From positions 4,588,001 to 4,652,000 of the forward strand of contig OZ252296.1 in NCBI GenBank assembly GCA_965250245.1: a stretch of DNA of 64,000 nt, given 5' to 3'. The position numbers and the translations under genes were made by a program. This stretch comes from JABDIP01 sp965250245 (GTDB lineage Bacteria; Pseudomonadota; Alphaproteobacteria; DSM-16000; Inquilinaceae). The notes under the pieces were generated by a model. The model was not told the origin of the DNA. It was given only the letters and a program-made list of their open reading frames with translations, and ran no database searches. Below, one piece after another: positions 1 to 7,529 of the stretch. The first letter of the stretch is position 1. Every line of letters starts with the position of its first letter.

Positions 1-663
1 GAGCATCGGCATCCGTACAGCCTCGCCTACGCGCACAGCCTTGCCGCCTCGCTCCACCAGGTCTTTCGCGAGCCGCGGGCGGTGCTGGACCAGGCCGAGG
101 CCGCTCTCGCGGTCGCCAAGGAACAGGACTTCCCGTACTGGCTCGGCTGGTCGACGGTGATGCGGGGTTGGGCCGAGGCGGCGCTCGGCGAGCCGAAGGC
201 CGGGATCAAGACCGTGCGGCGCGGGCTTGACATCTACAAGGGCACCGGCGCGCGCCAGGTCGTCCCCTACATCTTCACCCTGCTGGCGGAGATGCATGGC
301 TGGGCCGGGTCGCCCAAGAAGGGGCTGAAGGCGCTGAAGGGCGCCCATGGCCGCGGCAATGCCACCGACGTCCGGTTCTACGAGCCGGAAGCCCTGCGCA
401 TCCGCGGCGAGCTGCGGCGCCAGAGCAAGTCCGGCGACGGTCGGGCGTCCTTCACGCGCGCCCTCGCGCTGGCCCGCAAGCAAGGCGCCCGCGCCCTGGA
501 ACTGCGCGCCGCCGTCAGCGCCGGGCGCGCCTCCCTGGAGGGCGGCGACCCGGCCGCCGCCCATGCCGAGCTCACCAAAATCTGCCAGGCGTTCGACACC
601 GACCTCCAGGACCCGGACCTGATCGACGCCCGCAACCTCCTGACCGCCCTCAGCGCCGCCTGA
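1..663 (+). CDS. C-terminal part of a TPR-containing regulator (ATPase/cyclase-type), 5' truncated
   Basis: The frame is open from base 1, so this is the 3' end of a longer gene whose start lies off the window. The visible 220 residues are helical, with TPR-like repeats of alternating Ala/Leu/Arg-rich helices. They resemble the C-terminal region of large class III adenylate cyclase or AAA-ATPase regulators, in which a nucleotide-binding core is followed by tetratricopeptide repeats. Pieces such as HPYSLAYAHSLA and WLGWSTVMRGWA are typical of that tail. No cyclase or ATPase motif is visible here, so the family call is inference. The gene converges with the lipoprotein gene downstream, with 8 bp between stop codons. 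Confidence 0.6.
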   Translation, partial: EHRHPYSLAYAHSLAASLHQVFREPRAVLDQAEAALAVAKEQDFPYWLGWSTVMRGWAEAALGEPKAGIKTVRRGLDIYKGTGARQVVPYIFTLLAEMHGWAGSPKKGLKALKGAHGRGNATDVRFYEPEALRIRGELRRQSKSGDGRASFTRALALARKQGARALELRAAVSAGRASLEGGDPAAAHAELTKICQAFDTDLQDPDLIDARNLLTALSAA

Positions 664-671
664 CCGAGTGT

Positions 672-1661
672 TCAGCCGGCATTGGTATTCACCAGCCCGG
701 GCGACTTGCAGCGTCCAAGACAGTATGACGGCGGTTCCATATCGCCCAATCGCGAAGGAGGTGGCCTTTGGAACAGCATGTCGATGCAGTTGCTTGGAAT
801 TTCGTCATATTCAGACGAATTTCGATCAAGCAACATGAAAGAAGATTCTCCATCGTCCTTTCTATGAACTTCATCAATTTTGATAATTGTTCCTTCAGCC
901 CACAGTTTGAATTCGTATTCATAGAAGTCTATGTAGTTGATCATCGCTTTGGTAAATCCCATTGTCCCGGGAAAAGGTCCATCTCTGTGTTCGTCGTCTC
1001 TCTGAACAACCTGAAATCCGCTACCTTCGACTTCAGGATCCGGAACAACTCGGACCTTCCACAACACAGCATCCGTCCAAGTAATGTTCCGACCCGCGTA
1101 GCGATTCGGGAAAATCGGTGCAACTAATACTGTCAAATAACTGATTGAGTGAATCTCTCCAGATCGGTTAACCTGATCAAATTCGTAGTGGATAATTTGA
1201 CCAGATGGATAAATTTTTACACGAAAGCGTGGATCAAATATTCCCTCTTGATTTAAAGTCTGTCGAGCCGCATCCACAAACGTTCGATTCAATACACGCC
1301 CAAACCCCCTGAATGCCTCAGATTCCGGATCGGGGTCTTCGAACGCGTCCTCGATATCCGTGATAAGAGCATTCAAATCCGTCCGCTCCTCCGGCCCGGC
1401 CACCGACGGAAACTGCTGACTGAGGGCCCGGAGCAGTTTCTGCTCATCTTTGAGCACTTCGTTGACATTCAGCATCTCTCCATCGACGTCGATAAACATG
1501 TGCTGCCGTGTCACATCCATCCACGTCTCAGGAAACTCCCCCGTGTCTACGATTGCGTCGAACCGATCTATCCGGTCGGTCCGATCGGCCTGGTCCTGAG
1601 CGCACGCTGTAAGGGCCGCGACCACTGCCAAACTCAGAATATTCCTAGATGAAGGCTTCAT
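672..1661 (-). CDS. AT-rich orphan lipoprotein of unknown function
   Basis: 329 residues. An N-terminal signal segment ends in a lipobox (ALTAC), so the mature protein is predicted to be lipid-anchored in the envelope. I chose the ATG at 1661 because GGGAGG lies seven bases upstream; a GTG at 1676 is also in frame. The mature part is acidic, with mixed strand and helix character and two late Cys (CLGRC). I recognise no domain. The gene and its upstream flank are visibly richer in A+T than the surroundings, with codons such as AAT, TTT and ATA that neighbours avoid. That suggests recent acquisition or relaxed codon selection. Confidence 0.65.
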   Translation of the reverse strand: MKPSSRNILSLAVVAALTACAQDQADRTDRIDRFDAIVDTGEFPETWMDVTRQHMFIDVDGEMLNVNEVLKDEQKLLRALSQQFPSVAGPEERTDLNALITDIEDAFEDPDPESEAFRGFGRVLNRTFVDAARQTLNQEGIFDPRFRVKIYPSGQIIHYEFDQVNRSGEIHSISYLTVLVAPIFPNRYAGRNITWTDAVLWKVRVVPDPEVEGSGFQVVQRDDEHRDGPFPGTMGFTKAMINYIDFYEYEFKLWAEGTIIKIDEVHRKDDGESSFMLLDRNSSEYDEIPSNCIDMLFQRPPPSRLGDMEPPSYCLGRCKSPGLVNTNAG

Positions 1662-1885
1662 TGGCTCGCCTCCCACTTTGAAAGCATTAATAGTACATAA
1701 TATGTCTCATTTTGGCAATTAATGGTTGTTTCAGGCCTTGTCAGTGTTACATTGTGTTGAAATAGCAGCAATCTTTGGTCGAGATCGATGCCGAGAGTCG
1801 TGCCGAGCAATGAGGGCTACGTCTTTTGGCTTGCGATCCCTGCTGCTGCCATGACCCTTCCGGGTGGCCTCGGATGCGGCCCGCG

Positions 1886-2464
1886 CTACGCCAGGCGCCG
1901 CAACGCCTCTTCTGCGATGTCCTCGGCGGTCTTGCGGTCGCCGGTCAGGCGGTGGACCAGGGCCAGGGTGCGCTGGGTGGCGGCGAAGAAGCGGGCGAGC
2001 GCCAGCGGGTCGGTTCCGGGGGGCAGCTGGCCTTCGCCCAGCGCCTGCAGGAAGCGCTTGTAGTAGGCGGTCTCCGCCCGGGCGAAGGAGCGGCGGACCG
2101 CCTGCTCGATGGCGTCGCCGCGGCCGGCGACCTCGGCGAAGCTGTTGGCGATCATGCATCCCGGCGGCATGTCGGGATTGTCGAGCTCCTCGATCACCCG
2201 ATCGAAGACGGCCGCGAGGGCGTCGCGGATCTCCGGCGCCTCCAGCAGGGCCAGCAACGGCTCCTCATGCGCCGCCAGGTAGCGCGTGTAGGCTGCCAGG
2301 AACATCGCCTCCTTGTCGCCGAAGGCGGCGTACAGGCTGCCGCGCTTCAGCCCGGTGGCGGCGACGATGTCGTCGATCGAGGTCGCCTGGTAGCCCTCAC
2401 GCCAGAACGCCTCCATGATCCGGCCCAGCGCCGCGTCCTCGTCGAACTGCCTGACCGCAACCAT
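1886..2464 (-). CDS. TetR/AcrR family transcriptional regulator
   Basis: 192 residues. The N-terminal helix-turn-helix domain (about residues 8-55) has the TetR pattern: FDEDAALGRIMEAFWREGY, then TSIDDIVAATGLKRGSLYAAFGDKE. The C-terminal ligand-binding domain is helical and not specific enough to name an inducer. The gene is divergent from an SDR oxidoreductase with 139 bp between starts, the usual arrangement for a local TetR repressor controlling its neighbour and itself. A tandem 18-bp near-repeat in the gap is a plausible operator. Confidence 0.9.
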   Translation of the reverse strand: MVAVRQFDEDAALGRIMEAFWREGYQATSIDDIVAATGLKRGSLYAAFGDKEAMFLAAYTRYLAAHEEPLLALLEAPEIRDALAAVFDRVIEELDNPDMPPGCMIANSFAEVAGRGDAIEQAVRRSFARAETAYYKRFLQALGEGQLPPGTDPLALARFFAATQRTLALVHRLTGDRKTAEDIAEEALRRLA

Positions 2465-2521
2465 CGCCCGTCCCCCAACGGCCCGTCACTGTTTCCATTC
2501 CCATAACACATCGTTTCATGG

Positions 2522-2558
2522 TTGACCAGACAGTCAAGCATGACCAGTTGTTCAAGCA
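2522..2558. promoter_or_regulatory. Candidate TetR operator: tandem 18-bp near-repeat
   Basis: In the divergent tetR/SDR gap, two adjacent 18-bp units (2523-2540 and 2541-2558) match at 14 positions. Both start TGACCAG and end TCAAGCA. The first also contains the inverted repeat TTGAC-N6-GTCAA (2522-2537). Position and symmetry suit binding of a TetR dimer. Binding itself is inferred. Confidence 0.45.
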
Positions 2559-2603
2559 TGGCGCCGGACCGGGTGCCGACACCGAGCAACAGGAGGACAG
2601 ACG

Positions 2604-3374
2604 ATGACCATTTCCGCTGACACCACGGGCCGTTTGACCGGCAAGACCGCCCTGATTACCGGCGGCACGACCGGGATCGGCCTCGAAACCGCCCGCCGCT
2701 ACCTCGCCGAGGGCGCGCGGGTCCTGATCACCGGCCGCAGCCAGGATCGCCTTGACCAGGCAGTCAACGATCTCGGCGACGGCGCGCTTGGCTTCGTCGC
2801 CGATGTCGGCCGCCTTGGCGACCTCGATGCGCTGGCCGCCGAGGCCGAGGCCCGGCTGGGCCGCATCGACATCCTGCTGGCCAATGCCGGCCTCGGGCTG
2901 TTCGCGCCGATCGCGGATGTCGACGAAGCCGCCTATGACAGCCAGTTCGACATCAATGTGAAGGGCGTATTCTTCACGGTGCAGAAGCTGCTGCCGCTGA
3001 TCCCCGATGGCGGCAGCGTCATCCTCACCGCCTCGGCGGTGAACGAGAAGGGGATCGCGACCGGCTCGCTCTACTTCGCCACCAAAGCGGCGGTGCGCTC
3101 CTTCGCCCGGACCCTGGCGGCGGAGCTCGGCCCGCGGGGCATCCGGGTCAACACCCTGAGCCCCGGCATCGTCCGGACCCATTTCTCGCAGAAGCTGAAC
3201 ATGCCGGAGGACGCCTTCGAGGGCTTCATCCAGGCCGTCGTGGCCCAGGCGCCGCTTGGCCGCGAGGGCACCCCGCTGGACATGGCCAATGCCGCGGTCT
3301 TCCTCGGCAGCGACGAGTCCGGCTACATGACGGCCGCCGATCTGGTGATCGACGGCGGCTGGATGAATGTGTGA
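2604..3374 (+). CDS. SDR family NAD(P)-dependent oxidoreductase
   Basis: 256 residues, a classical short-chain dehydrogenase/reductase. The cofactor motif TGGTTGIG is at residues 19-26, NAG at 94-96, and the catalytic Ser144, Tyr157 and Lys161 are in the usual order. The C-terminal LVIDGGW is typical of the family. After the first beta strand there is an Arg (GRSQDR), which often favours NADP(H), but this was not tested. A purine-rich AGGAGG sits just before the ATG. The substrate is unknown. It is probably controlled by the divergent TetR protein. Confidence 0.9.
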   Translation: MTISADTTGRLTGKTALITGGTTGIGLETARRYLAEGARVLITGRSQDRLDQAVNDLGDGALGFVADVGRLGDLDALAAEAEARLGRIDILLANAGLGLFAPIADVDEAAYDSQFDINVKGVFFTVQKLLPLIPDGGSVILTASAVNEKGIATGSLYFATKAAVRSFARTLAAELGPRGIRVNTLSPGIVRTHFSQKLNMPEDAFEGFIQAVVAQAPLGREGTPLDMANAAVFLGSDESGYMTAADLVIDGGWMNV

Positions 3375-3384
3375 CCAAGCCGGG

Positions 3385-3406
3385 CGGAGGCGCGCCGGCG
3401 CCTCCG
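3385..3406. terminator. Hairpin between convergent genes
   Basis: Perfect 9-bp stem CGGAGGCGC / GCGCCTCCG with a 4-base loop, 10 bases after the SDR stop and 19 bases before the end of the convergent minus-strand gene. There is no clear T-tract, so it may be a weak or bidirectional terminator. Confidence 0.4.
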
Positions 3407-3425
3407 TCGCCCCATAAATGCCGGG

Positions 3426-4733
3426 TCAGCGCGGCGCCAGGCGGACCAGGTCGAACTGGTGGGCGATGTCGCCGAGGATCGGGATCAGCGCCGGGTCGGC
3501 GTCGGCGATGGTGCGGGTCTCGTCGACCCGCGGCCGTTTCAGGATGACCGCGTCGTAATCGCCTTCCGCGCTCTGCATCGCCACGAGTGCCGCGATCTGG
3601 CGGCCGGCGGCGATGCGCTGCGCCTCCTCCATTCGGCCGGACAGACGGGTCTCATCGCGGCTGCGGCCGCCTTGGCGTCCGCCGCTGGAGAGGATGCCGG
3701 TGCCGGCCTCCGCCAGCAATTGCCGCTCGACCGGCACGATCGCGGTGATCGAGGGCGGCGCGGTGAAGGGCCGCTCCACGTTTTCCGGCAGGCGTGCCTC
3801 CTGCACTGGCGCCGGCTCGACCCGCGGGACGATGTTCAGCGGCGCGTTGGGGTCGGCGGTGGCCGGCGGCTGATTGGCCGGAACGGCCGCTGAGGTCTCC
3901 GGCGCCGTGGCCGGCTGAGCGGCGGGAGCCGGGGCGACGGCCTGCGGCTCGGGAGCCGGGGCCGGCGCGGGAGCCGGTGCCGGGGCTGGCGCTGGCGCCG
4001 GCGCGGCTGCGGGCTGCGGTGGCGGCGCGGGCTCCGGTTCCGGCTCGGGTTCCGGGGGCGGCGCCGGCGGTGGCACCGGTTCGACCCGGGAGATCACGAC
4101 TTCGGATTCCGGCACCGGCTCGTCCGGTGCCGCTTCCGTCTGCCGCGCCGGCTGCTTTGGTTCGACGCGGGCCAGCAGCGCGGCGAAGTCGAAATCGCGG
4201 ACCTGCGGCCAGACCTGCAGGGTGACCGCGGCCAGGGCGGCCACGACCGCCAGCGTGCCGATGAGGGCGAAGGCCGATTTGCCCTTCTTGGGCTTCTCGT
4301 CGCGCTCGATGGCTTCCGCGCCGCCGGCCCGGATGCGCATGTCGGCCATCAGGTCGGTGGCCGGTTCCGGCGCGCGGTAGCTGACCTCGGTCGGCCGCGG
4401 TGGCGGTGGCGGATCGGGTTCGCGGAAGACCTGCGGCTGGGTGGCCCGCAACGGTGACGGCGTCGGTTCGGGGGTCGGCTCCGGAATTGGCTCCGGCGCC
4501 AGTTCCGGCTCCGGTTCCGGTTGCAGGGACGGGGCCGGCTGCATGGGCTGGACCGGGCGACGCATCGCCGCCGGGCGCGCCGCCTGCTTCTTGATCACCG
4601 CGACGGAAGCGGCCGGGTCAATGCCCAGCGCCGCCAGGTCGGCCAGCACCTCCTCCAGGCTCAGGTCGGCAACCCCGCCCTCATCCTGAAGGCTGAGCAG
4701 CAGTTGCCGTGCGGGAGACGCCTTGCCACTCAT
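3426..4733 (-). CDS. Single-pass membrane partner of sigma-like factor, proline-rich (copy 2)
   Basis: 435 residues. The N-terminal cytoplasmic segment (about 1-50) carries SPARQLLLSL and LEEVLADLAALGIDPAA. It is followed by a Pro/Glu-rich linker, one membrane helix (about 155-175, ALIGTLAVVAALAAV), a long Pro-Ala-Glu-rich stretch, and a short folded C-terminus. The N-terminal block matches the product of the 5342-6868 gene (PARxLL, EVLADL), so the two are paralogues. The start ATG overlaps the stop of the upstream sigma-like gene (ATGA), implying translational coupling. A cytoplasmic domain, one helix and an extracytoplasmic part encoded right after a sigma-like factor suggest an anti-sigma or sensor role. 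That role is inference; no zinc anti-sigma motif is seen. Confidence 0.6.
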   Translation of the reverse strand: MSGKASPARQLLLSLQDEGGVADLSLEEVLADLAALGIDPAASVAVIKKQAARPAAMRRPVQPMQPAPSLQPEPEPELAPEPIPEPTPEPTPSPLRATQPQVFREPDPPPPPRPTEVSYRAPEPATDLMADMRIRAGGAEAIERDEKPKKGKSAFALIGTLAVVAALAAVTLQVWPQVRDFDFAALLARVEPKQPARQTEAAPDEPVPESEVVISRVEPVPPPAPPPEPEPEPEPAPPPQPAAAPAPAPAPAPAPAPAPAPEPQAVAPAPAAQPATAPETSAAVPANQPPATADPNAPLNIVPRVEPAPVQEARLPENVERPFTAPPSITAIVPVERQLLAEAGTGILSSGGRQGGRSRDETRLSGRMEEAQRIAAGRQIAALVAMQSAEGDYDAVILKRPRVDETRTIADADPALIPILGDIAHQFDLVRLAPR

Positions 4734-5263
4734 GAGCCGTGCGCCGCGATGTACTCGCGGACCTCATCCTTCATGCGCCGGCGCATGTTGCCGATCTCCA
4801 CCGGCACCACCTCCAGCGCCGTGGCCAGTTCGGCGGTCTCATGCACGTTTTCCAGCAGCATCAGCGACGCCAACTCGCCGAACTTGTCGCTCTTGTCGTA
4901 GAGGTGGTCCAGCACCTGGCGGCGCTCCGACCGCCAGTCCTCGCTCTGCCCGCCGGCATCGCCGGCCCCGGCGACCAGGCCGGCCTTGGCCAGCACGCCG
5001 CGGCTGACCGCACGGGCCAGGTGCTCGTAGAGAGAGTCGCCCGGATCCCATTCGTCCTGCCCGGAGATCGTCTCCGCGATCGCGCGGTCGACGATGTCCT
5101 CGGCATCGGCAATGGCCAGGGCGACGCCCTGACGGCCGTCATCCATCGCCGCCCGCGACATGCGCAGGACCGCAAGCAAGATGAGGCGCGGGATCAGGTC
5201 GTCCCAATCCTGCGCCGTCCAATCAACCGAATCGCTATCCATCGGTGGGGAGTCGTACAGCAC
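4730..5263 (-). CDS. ECF-sigma-like protein (copy 2)
   Basis: 177 residues. It has a region-2-like part (DWTAQDWDDLIPRLILLAV, then AEDIVDRAIAETI, compare AEDxVQEA of ECF sigma region 2) and a C-terminal region-4-like helix-turn-helix (LEVVPVEIGNMRRRMKDEV). It is clearly paralogous to the 6865-7503 product. The GTG at 5263 is used because LYDxxPM upstream of the later ATG (5242) is conserved between the paralogues; the ATG is the alternative. Region 2 is divergent enough that it may be a transcription factor derived from a sigma factor. It overlaps its membrane partner by four bases. Confidence 0.6.
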   Translation of the reverse strand: MLYDSPPMDSDSVDWTAQDWDDLIPRLILLAVLRMSRAAMDDGRQGVALAIADAEDIVDRAIAETISGQDEWDPGDSLYEHLARAVSRGVLAKAGLVAGAGDAGGQSEDWRSERRQVLDHLYDKSDKFGELASLMLLENVHETAELATALEVVPVEIGNMRRRMKDEVREYIAAHGS

Positions 5264-5341
5264 AGTCGTAATCAGTCGCCTAACAAAGAACGGCCAAGCA
5301 GTGGCAGCATCAAGGCAAAGTCCGTACGCGTCTGTCGGCGG

Positions 5342-6868
5342 CTATCGGATCGGCAGGACGATGTGCGCGAAATCCTCGGCATGGTCGCCGAACCAGCGGG
5401 CCAACGGCGCCCGGATCAGCCGGTCCGGCGCGACCGGATCACCGCCATCATCCACCAGCAAGACGGTATCGACATCGACGCCACCCAGCCGGACGGTCAG
5501 GAGCGCGAGGATGGGCCGGCCCTCGACCAGGCGCCGCGCCTCCGGAAGCCGGTTGGCCACGTCACCCGACCAGGGACCGGTCGCGGCGAGTTCGGCGTCT
5601 GCGAGCATCACGTAGAGACCGAGCGTGAACCGCTCCAGCAGGGATAGCGAGCCACGTCCGGAGTCCGCTTCATTGCTCACGCCGAGGGCGATCTGGGACC
5701 CCAGGTTGAGCGGCAAGGGCCGCAGCGGCTGGGACACGGCAAATCCCTCGAGCGCCGAGTCCGGTGACTGCGGGTCGGCGGCCAGCGCAATGACGGGATC
5801 GCGCCCGACATCGTCGGGGAATTGCTGAAGGACGGGGAAGGCGCCATCCGACCAGGCCTCACCGAGATCCCATCCGAAGGCTTGCGGATAGACGACGCCG
5901 TCCGTGACCGGGAACACCGGCCCGCCGGAGCTCAGCATCGGCAAGGCCTCCATGCTCAGGCCGCGTCCGGCGTCCTCCCGCTCGGCAGCGCGTTGCAACT
6001 CCTCGACCCAGTCTCCGGCGTCCCGGGCGTCCGGGCCGGTCATCCGTTCGCCGTTCGCGGCCTGCCGCTCCGCCGGCGTCGGCGGCGGCGGTGGCGCGAT
6101 CGCAACCTGGCCGGCGCCTCCCATCGTCGCCGCCCGGGCCTCATCGGCCTCGGCGATGCCATCGGCCACGGACGGCGGTGCGGGAGCGGACGCGGCCGCC
6201 CCGGCATCCGGCGGCGCATCCAGGGCGACGGGCGCCGCGTTCCGCAGGCCCGGTTCCCGATCCGGCGGCGCCTCCGATTCGGTAATGGCGGGCATCGGTT
6301 CCGTCCGCGTCCGCATCCGTCCCTGCGCGGCCGGCGGCGCGGCGGCCTCCTCCAGGACAGACGGCGCATCGGCCGGCGCCGGCGCCACCTCGACCGCCAC
6401 GACGGATGGCTCGGGCGACCGCAGATCGGCGGATGGCCACCAGACGGCGACCACGACCAAGGCGCAGGCCGCCATCCCGACCAGGGAGCCCGCCCAGGCC
6501 CAGGCCGGACTGCGGCGCCGGCGCAGGCCGACCACGTTGGACGGCTTGCCGGCGCGACGCTCCGCCTCGGCGGCCAAGGCGGCGACCGTGCCGACATCGA
6601 GCCGGCCGCGCACATCATCGATATCGGCGGATTCCAGGGCGGCGATTTCCGCCTCCGCCGCCTCGTCCTCGATCACCGCGCCCAGCAGGGCGGCGGCCGG
6701 ACTGCCGCCCTGCTCGGCCAGCCGCCGCGCAAGCCGGGTCGGTCCGGCGGCATCGACTCCATGGGCCTCAAGGTCGGCCAGCACCTCGTCCAGCGGCCGG
6801 GTCTCCAGCGCCTGCTCTTCCTCCAGAATCGCCAGCAGCCGGCGGGCCGGTGTCAGCGCGGAATTCAC
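5342..6868 (-). CDS. Single-pass membrane partner of sigma-like factor (copy 1)
   Basis: 508 residues from a GTG that overlaps the preceding stop (GTGA). The N-terminal domain (TPARRLLAIL, LDEVLADLEAHGVDAAG) is homologous to that of the 3426-4733 product. It is followed by a second helical part, a basic stretch (GLRRRRSP), one membrane helix (about 165-185, AWAGSLVGMAACALVVVAVW), an Ala/Pro-rich linker, and a C-terminal extracytoplasmic domain of about 220 residues ending EDFAHIVLPIR. A much earlier in-frame start is available but would overlap the sigma-like gene almost entirely, so it was rejected. A sensor or anti-sigma role is inferred from pairing and topology. Confidence 0.6.
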   Translation of the reverse strand: MNSALTPARRLLAILEEEQALETRPLDEVLADLEAHGVDAAGPTRLARRLAEQGGSPAAALLGAVIEDEAAEAEIAALESADIDDVRGRLDVGTVAALAAEAERRAGKPSNVVGLRRRRSPAWAWAGSLVGMAACALVVVAVWWPSADLRSPEPSVVAVEVAPAPADAPSVLEEAAAPPAAQGRMRTRTEPMPAITESEAPPDREPGLRNAAPVALDAPPDAGAAASAPAPPSVADGIAEADEARAATMGGAGQVAIAPPPPPTPAERQAANGERMTGPDARDAGDWVEELQRAAEREDAGRGLSMEALPMLSSGGPVFPVTDGVVYPQAFGWDLGEAWSDGAFPVLQQFPDDVGRDPVIALAADPQSPDSALEGFAVSQPLRPLPLNLGSQIALGVSNEADSGRGSLSLLERFTLGLYVMLADAELAATGPWSGDVANRLPEARRLVEGRPILALLTVRLGGVDVDTVLLVDDGGDPVAPDRLIRAPLARWFGDHAEDFAHIVLPIR

Positions 6869-7503
6869 GACGAGTCCTCCGCGATGAAGGCCCGCACCGC
6901 GCGCTTCAGCCGCTTGCGCAGATTGGCAACCTCCGAGGGCGAGACGTCCAGCGCCAGGCACAGATCGGCGGCCTCGCGGCGGTCCTCCACCAGCATGCAG
7001 GTCGCCATGCGCGCCAGGACCGGGTCGACGCCGTCGAGATGGTCGATCAGCCTCTGCTGTTCGGACTGCCACAGGGCGGCCTGTTCCGGGTCGGGGGCGG
7101 CATCGGCGGTCTCCGGCGGCCATTCGGCATCCGGATCGGCCGGCGCCGCGGTCAGCCGGTTGTCGAAGGATTCCGCGGCGTGGGAGATGTCGCTCACGAT
7201 CGCCCCGGCCAAATGCTGGAACAGGGTGCAGCGGTCGGGGTCCCAGACGCGGATGCCGGCCATGGTCTTGGCGATGGCGTCATTGACGAAATCCTCGGCC
7301 TGGGCGGCGCCCGGCGTCGGGCCCCGGCGGTGCCCCCGCCAGGTCATGCGCGACAGCCGCGAGACCGCCAGCAAAAGCAGGCGCGGGACGAGGTCCTCCC
7401 AATCCTGCGCCGTCCAGTCGATGTGTCGCCCCCGCATCGGCGCAGGATCGTACAGGAGACGGCGCTCGCCGTCCCCTGCCGACCTGCCGGGCTGGGTCTG
7501 CAT
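6865..7503 (-). CDS. ECF-sigma-like protein (copy 1)
   Basis: 212 residues. It has the same architecture as the 4730-5263 product: DWTAQDWEDLVPRLLLLAV, AEDFVNDAIAKTMAG, a variable acidic linker, then a helix-turn-helix (LDVSPSEVANLRKRLKRAV) resembling sigma region 4. It begins 26 bp after the VWA lipoprotein gene and ends overlapping its membrane partner by four bases, so all three are likely co-transcribed. A start further inside (MRGRHIDW) is possible, but upstream residues are conserved with the paralogue. The sigma assignment is by motif reading only. Confidence 0.65.
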   Translation of the reverse strand: MQTQPGRSAGDGERRLLYDPAPMRGRHIDWTAQDWEDLVPRLLLLAVSRLSRMTWRGHRRGPTPGAAQAEDFVNDAIAKTMAGIRVWDPDRCTLFQHLAGAIVSDISHAAESFDNRLTAAPADPDAEWPPETADAAPDPEQAALWQSEQQRLIDHLDGVDPVLARMATCMLVEDRREAADLCLALDVSPSEVANLRKRLKRAVRAFIAEDSS

Positions 7504-7529
7504 GCTTTCGACCCCGTCCGCGCCCCGGC

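Noticed and set aside
3950..4070. Pro-Ala-Glu repeats in the sigma partner gene considered as a possible DNA tandem repeat or microsatellite
   Set aside because: They encode a low-complexity periplasmic linker in the correct frame, a common feature of envelope-spanning proteins.
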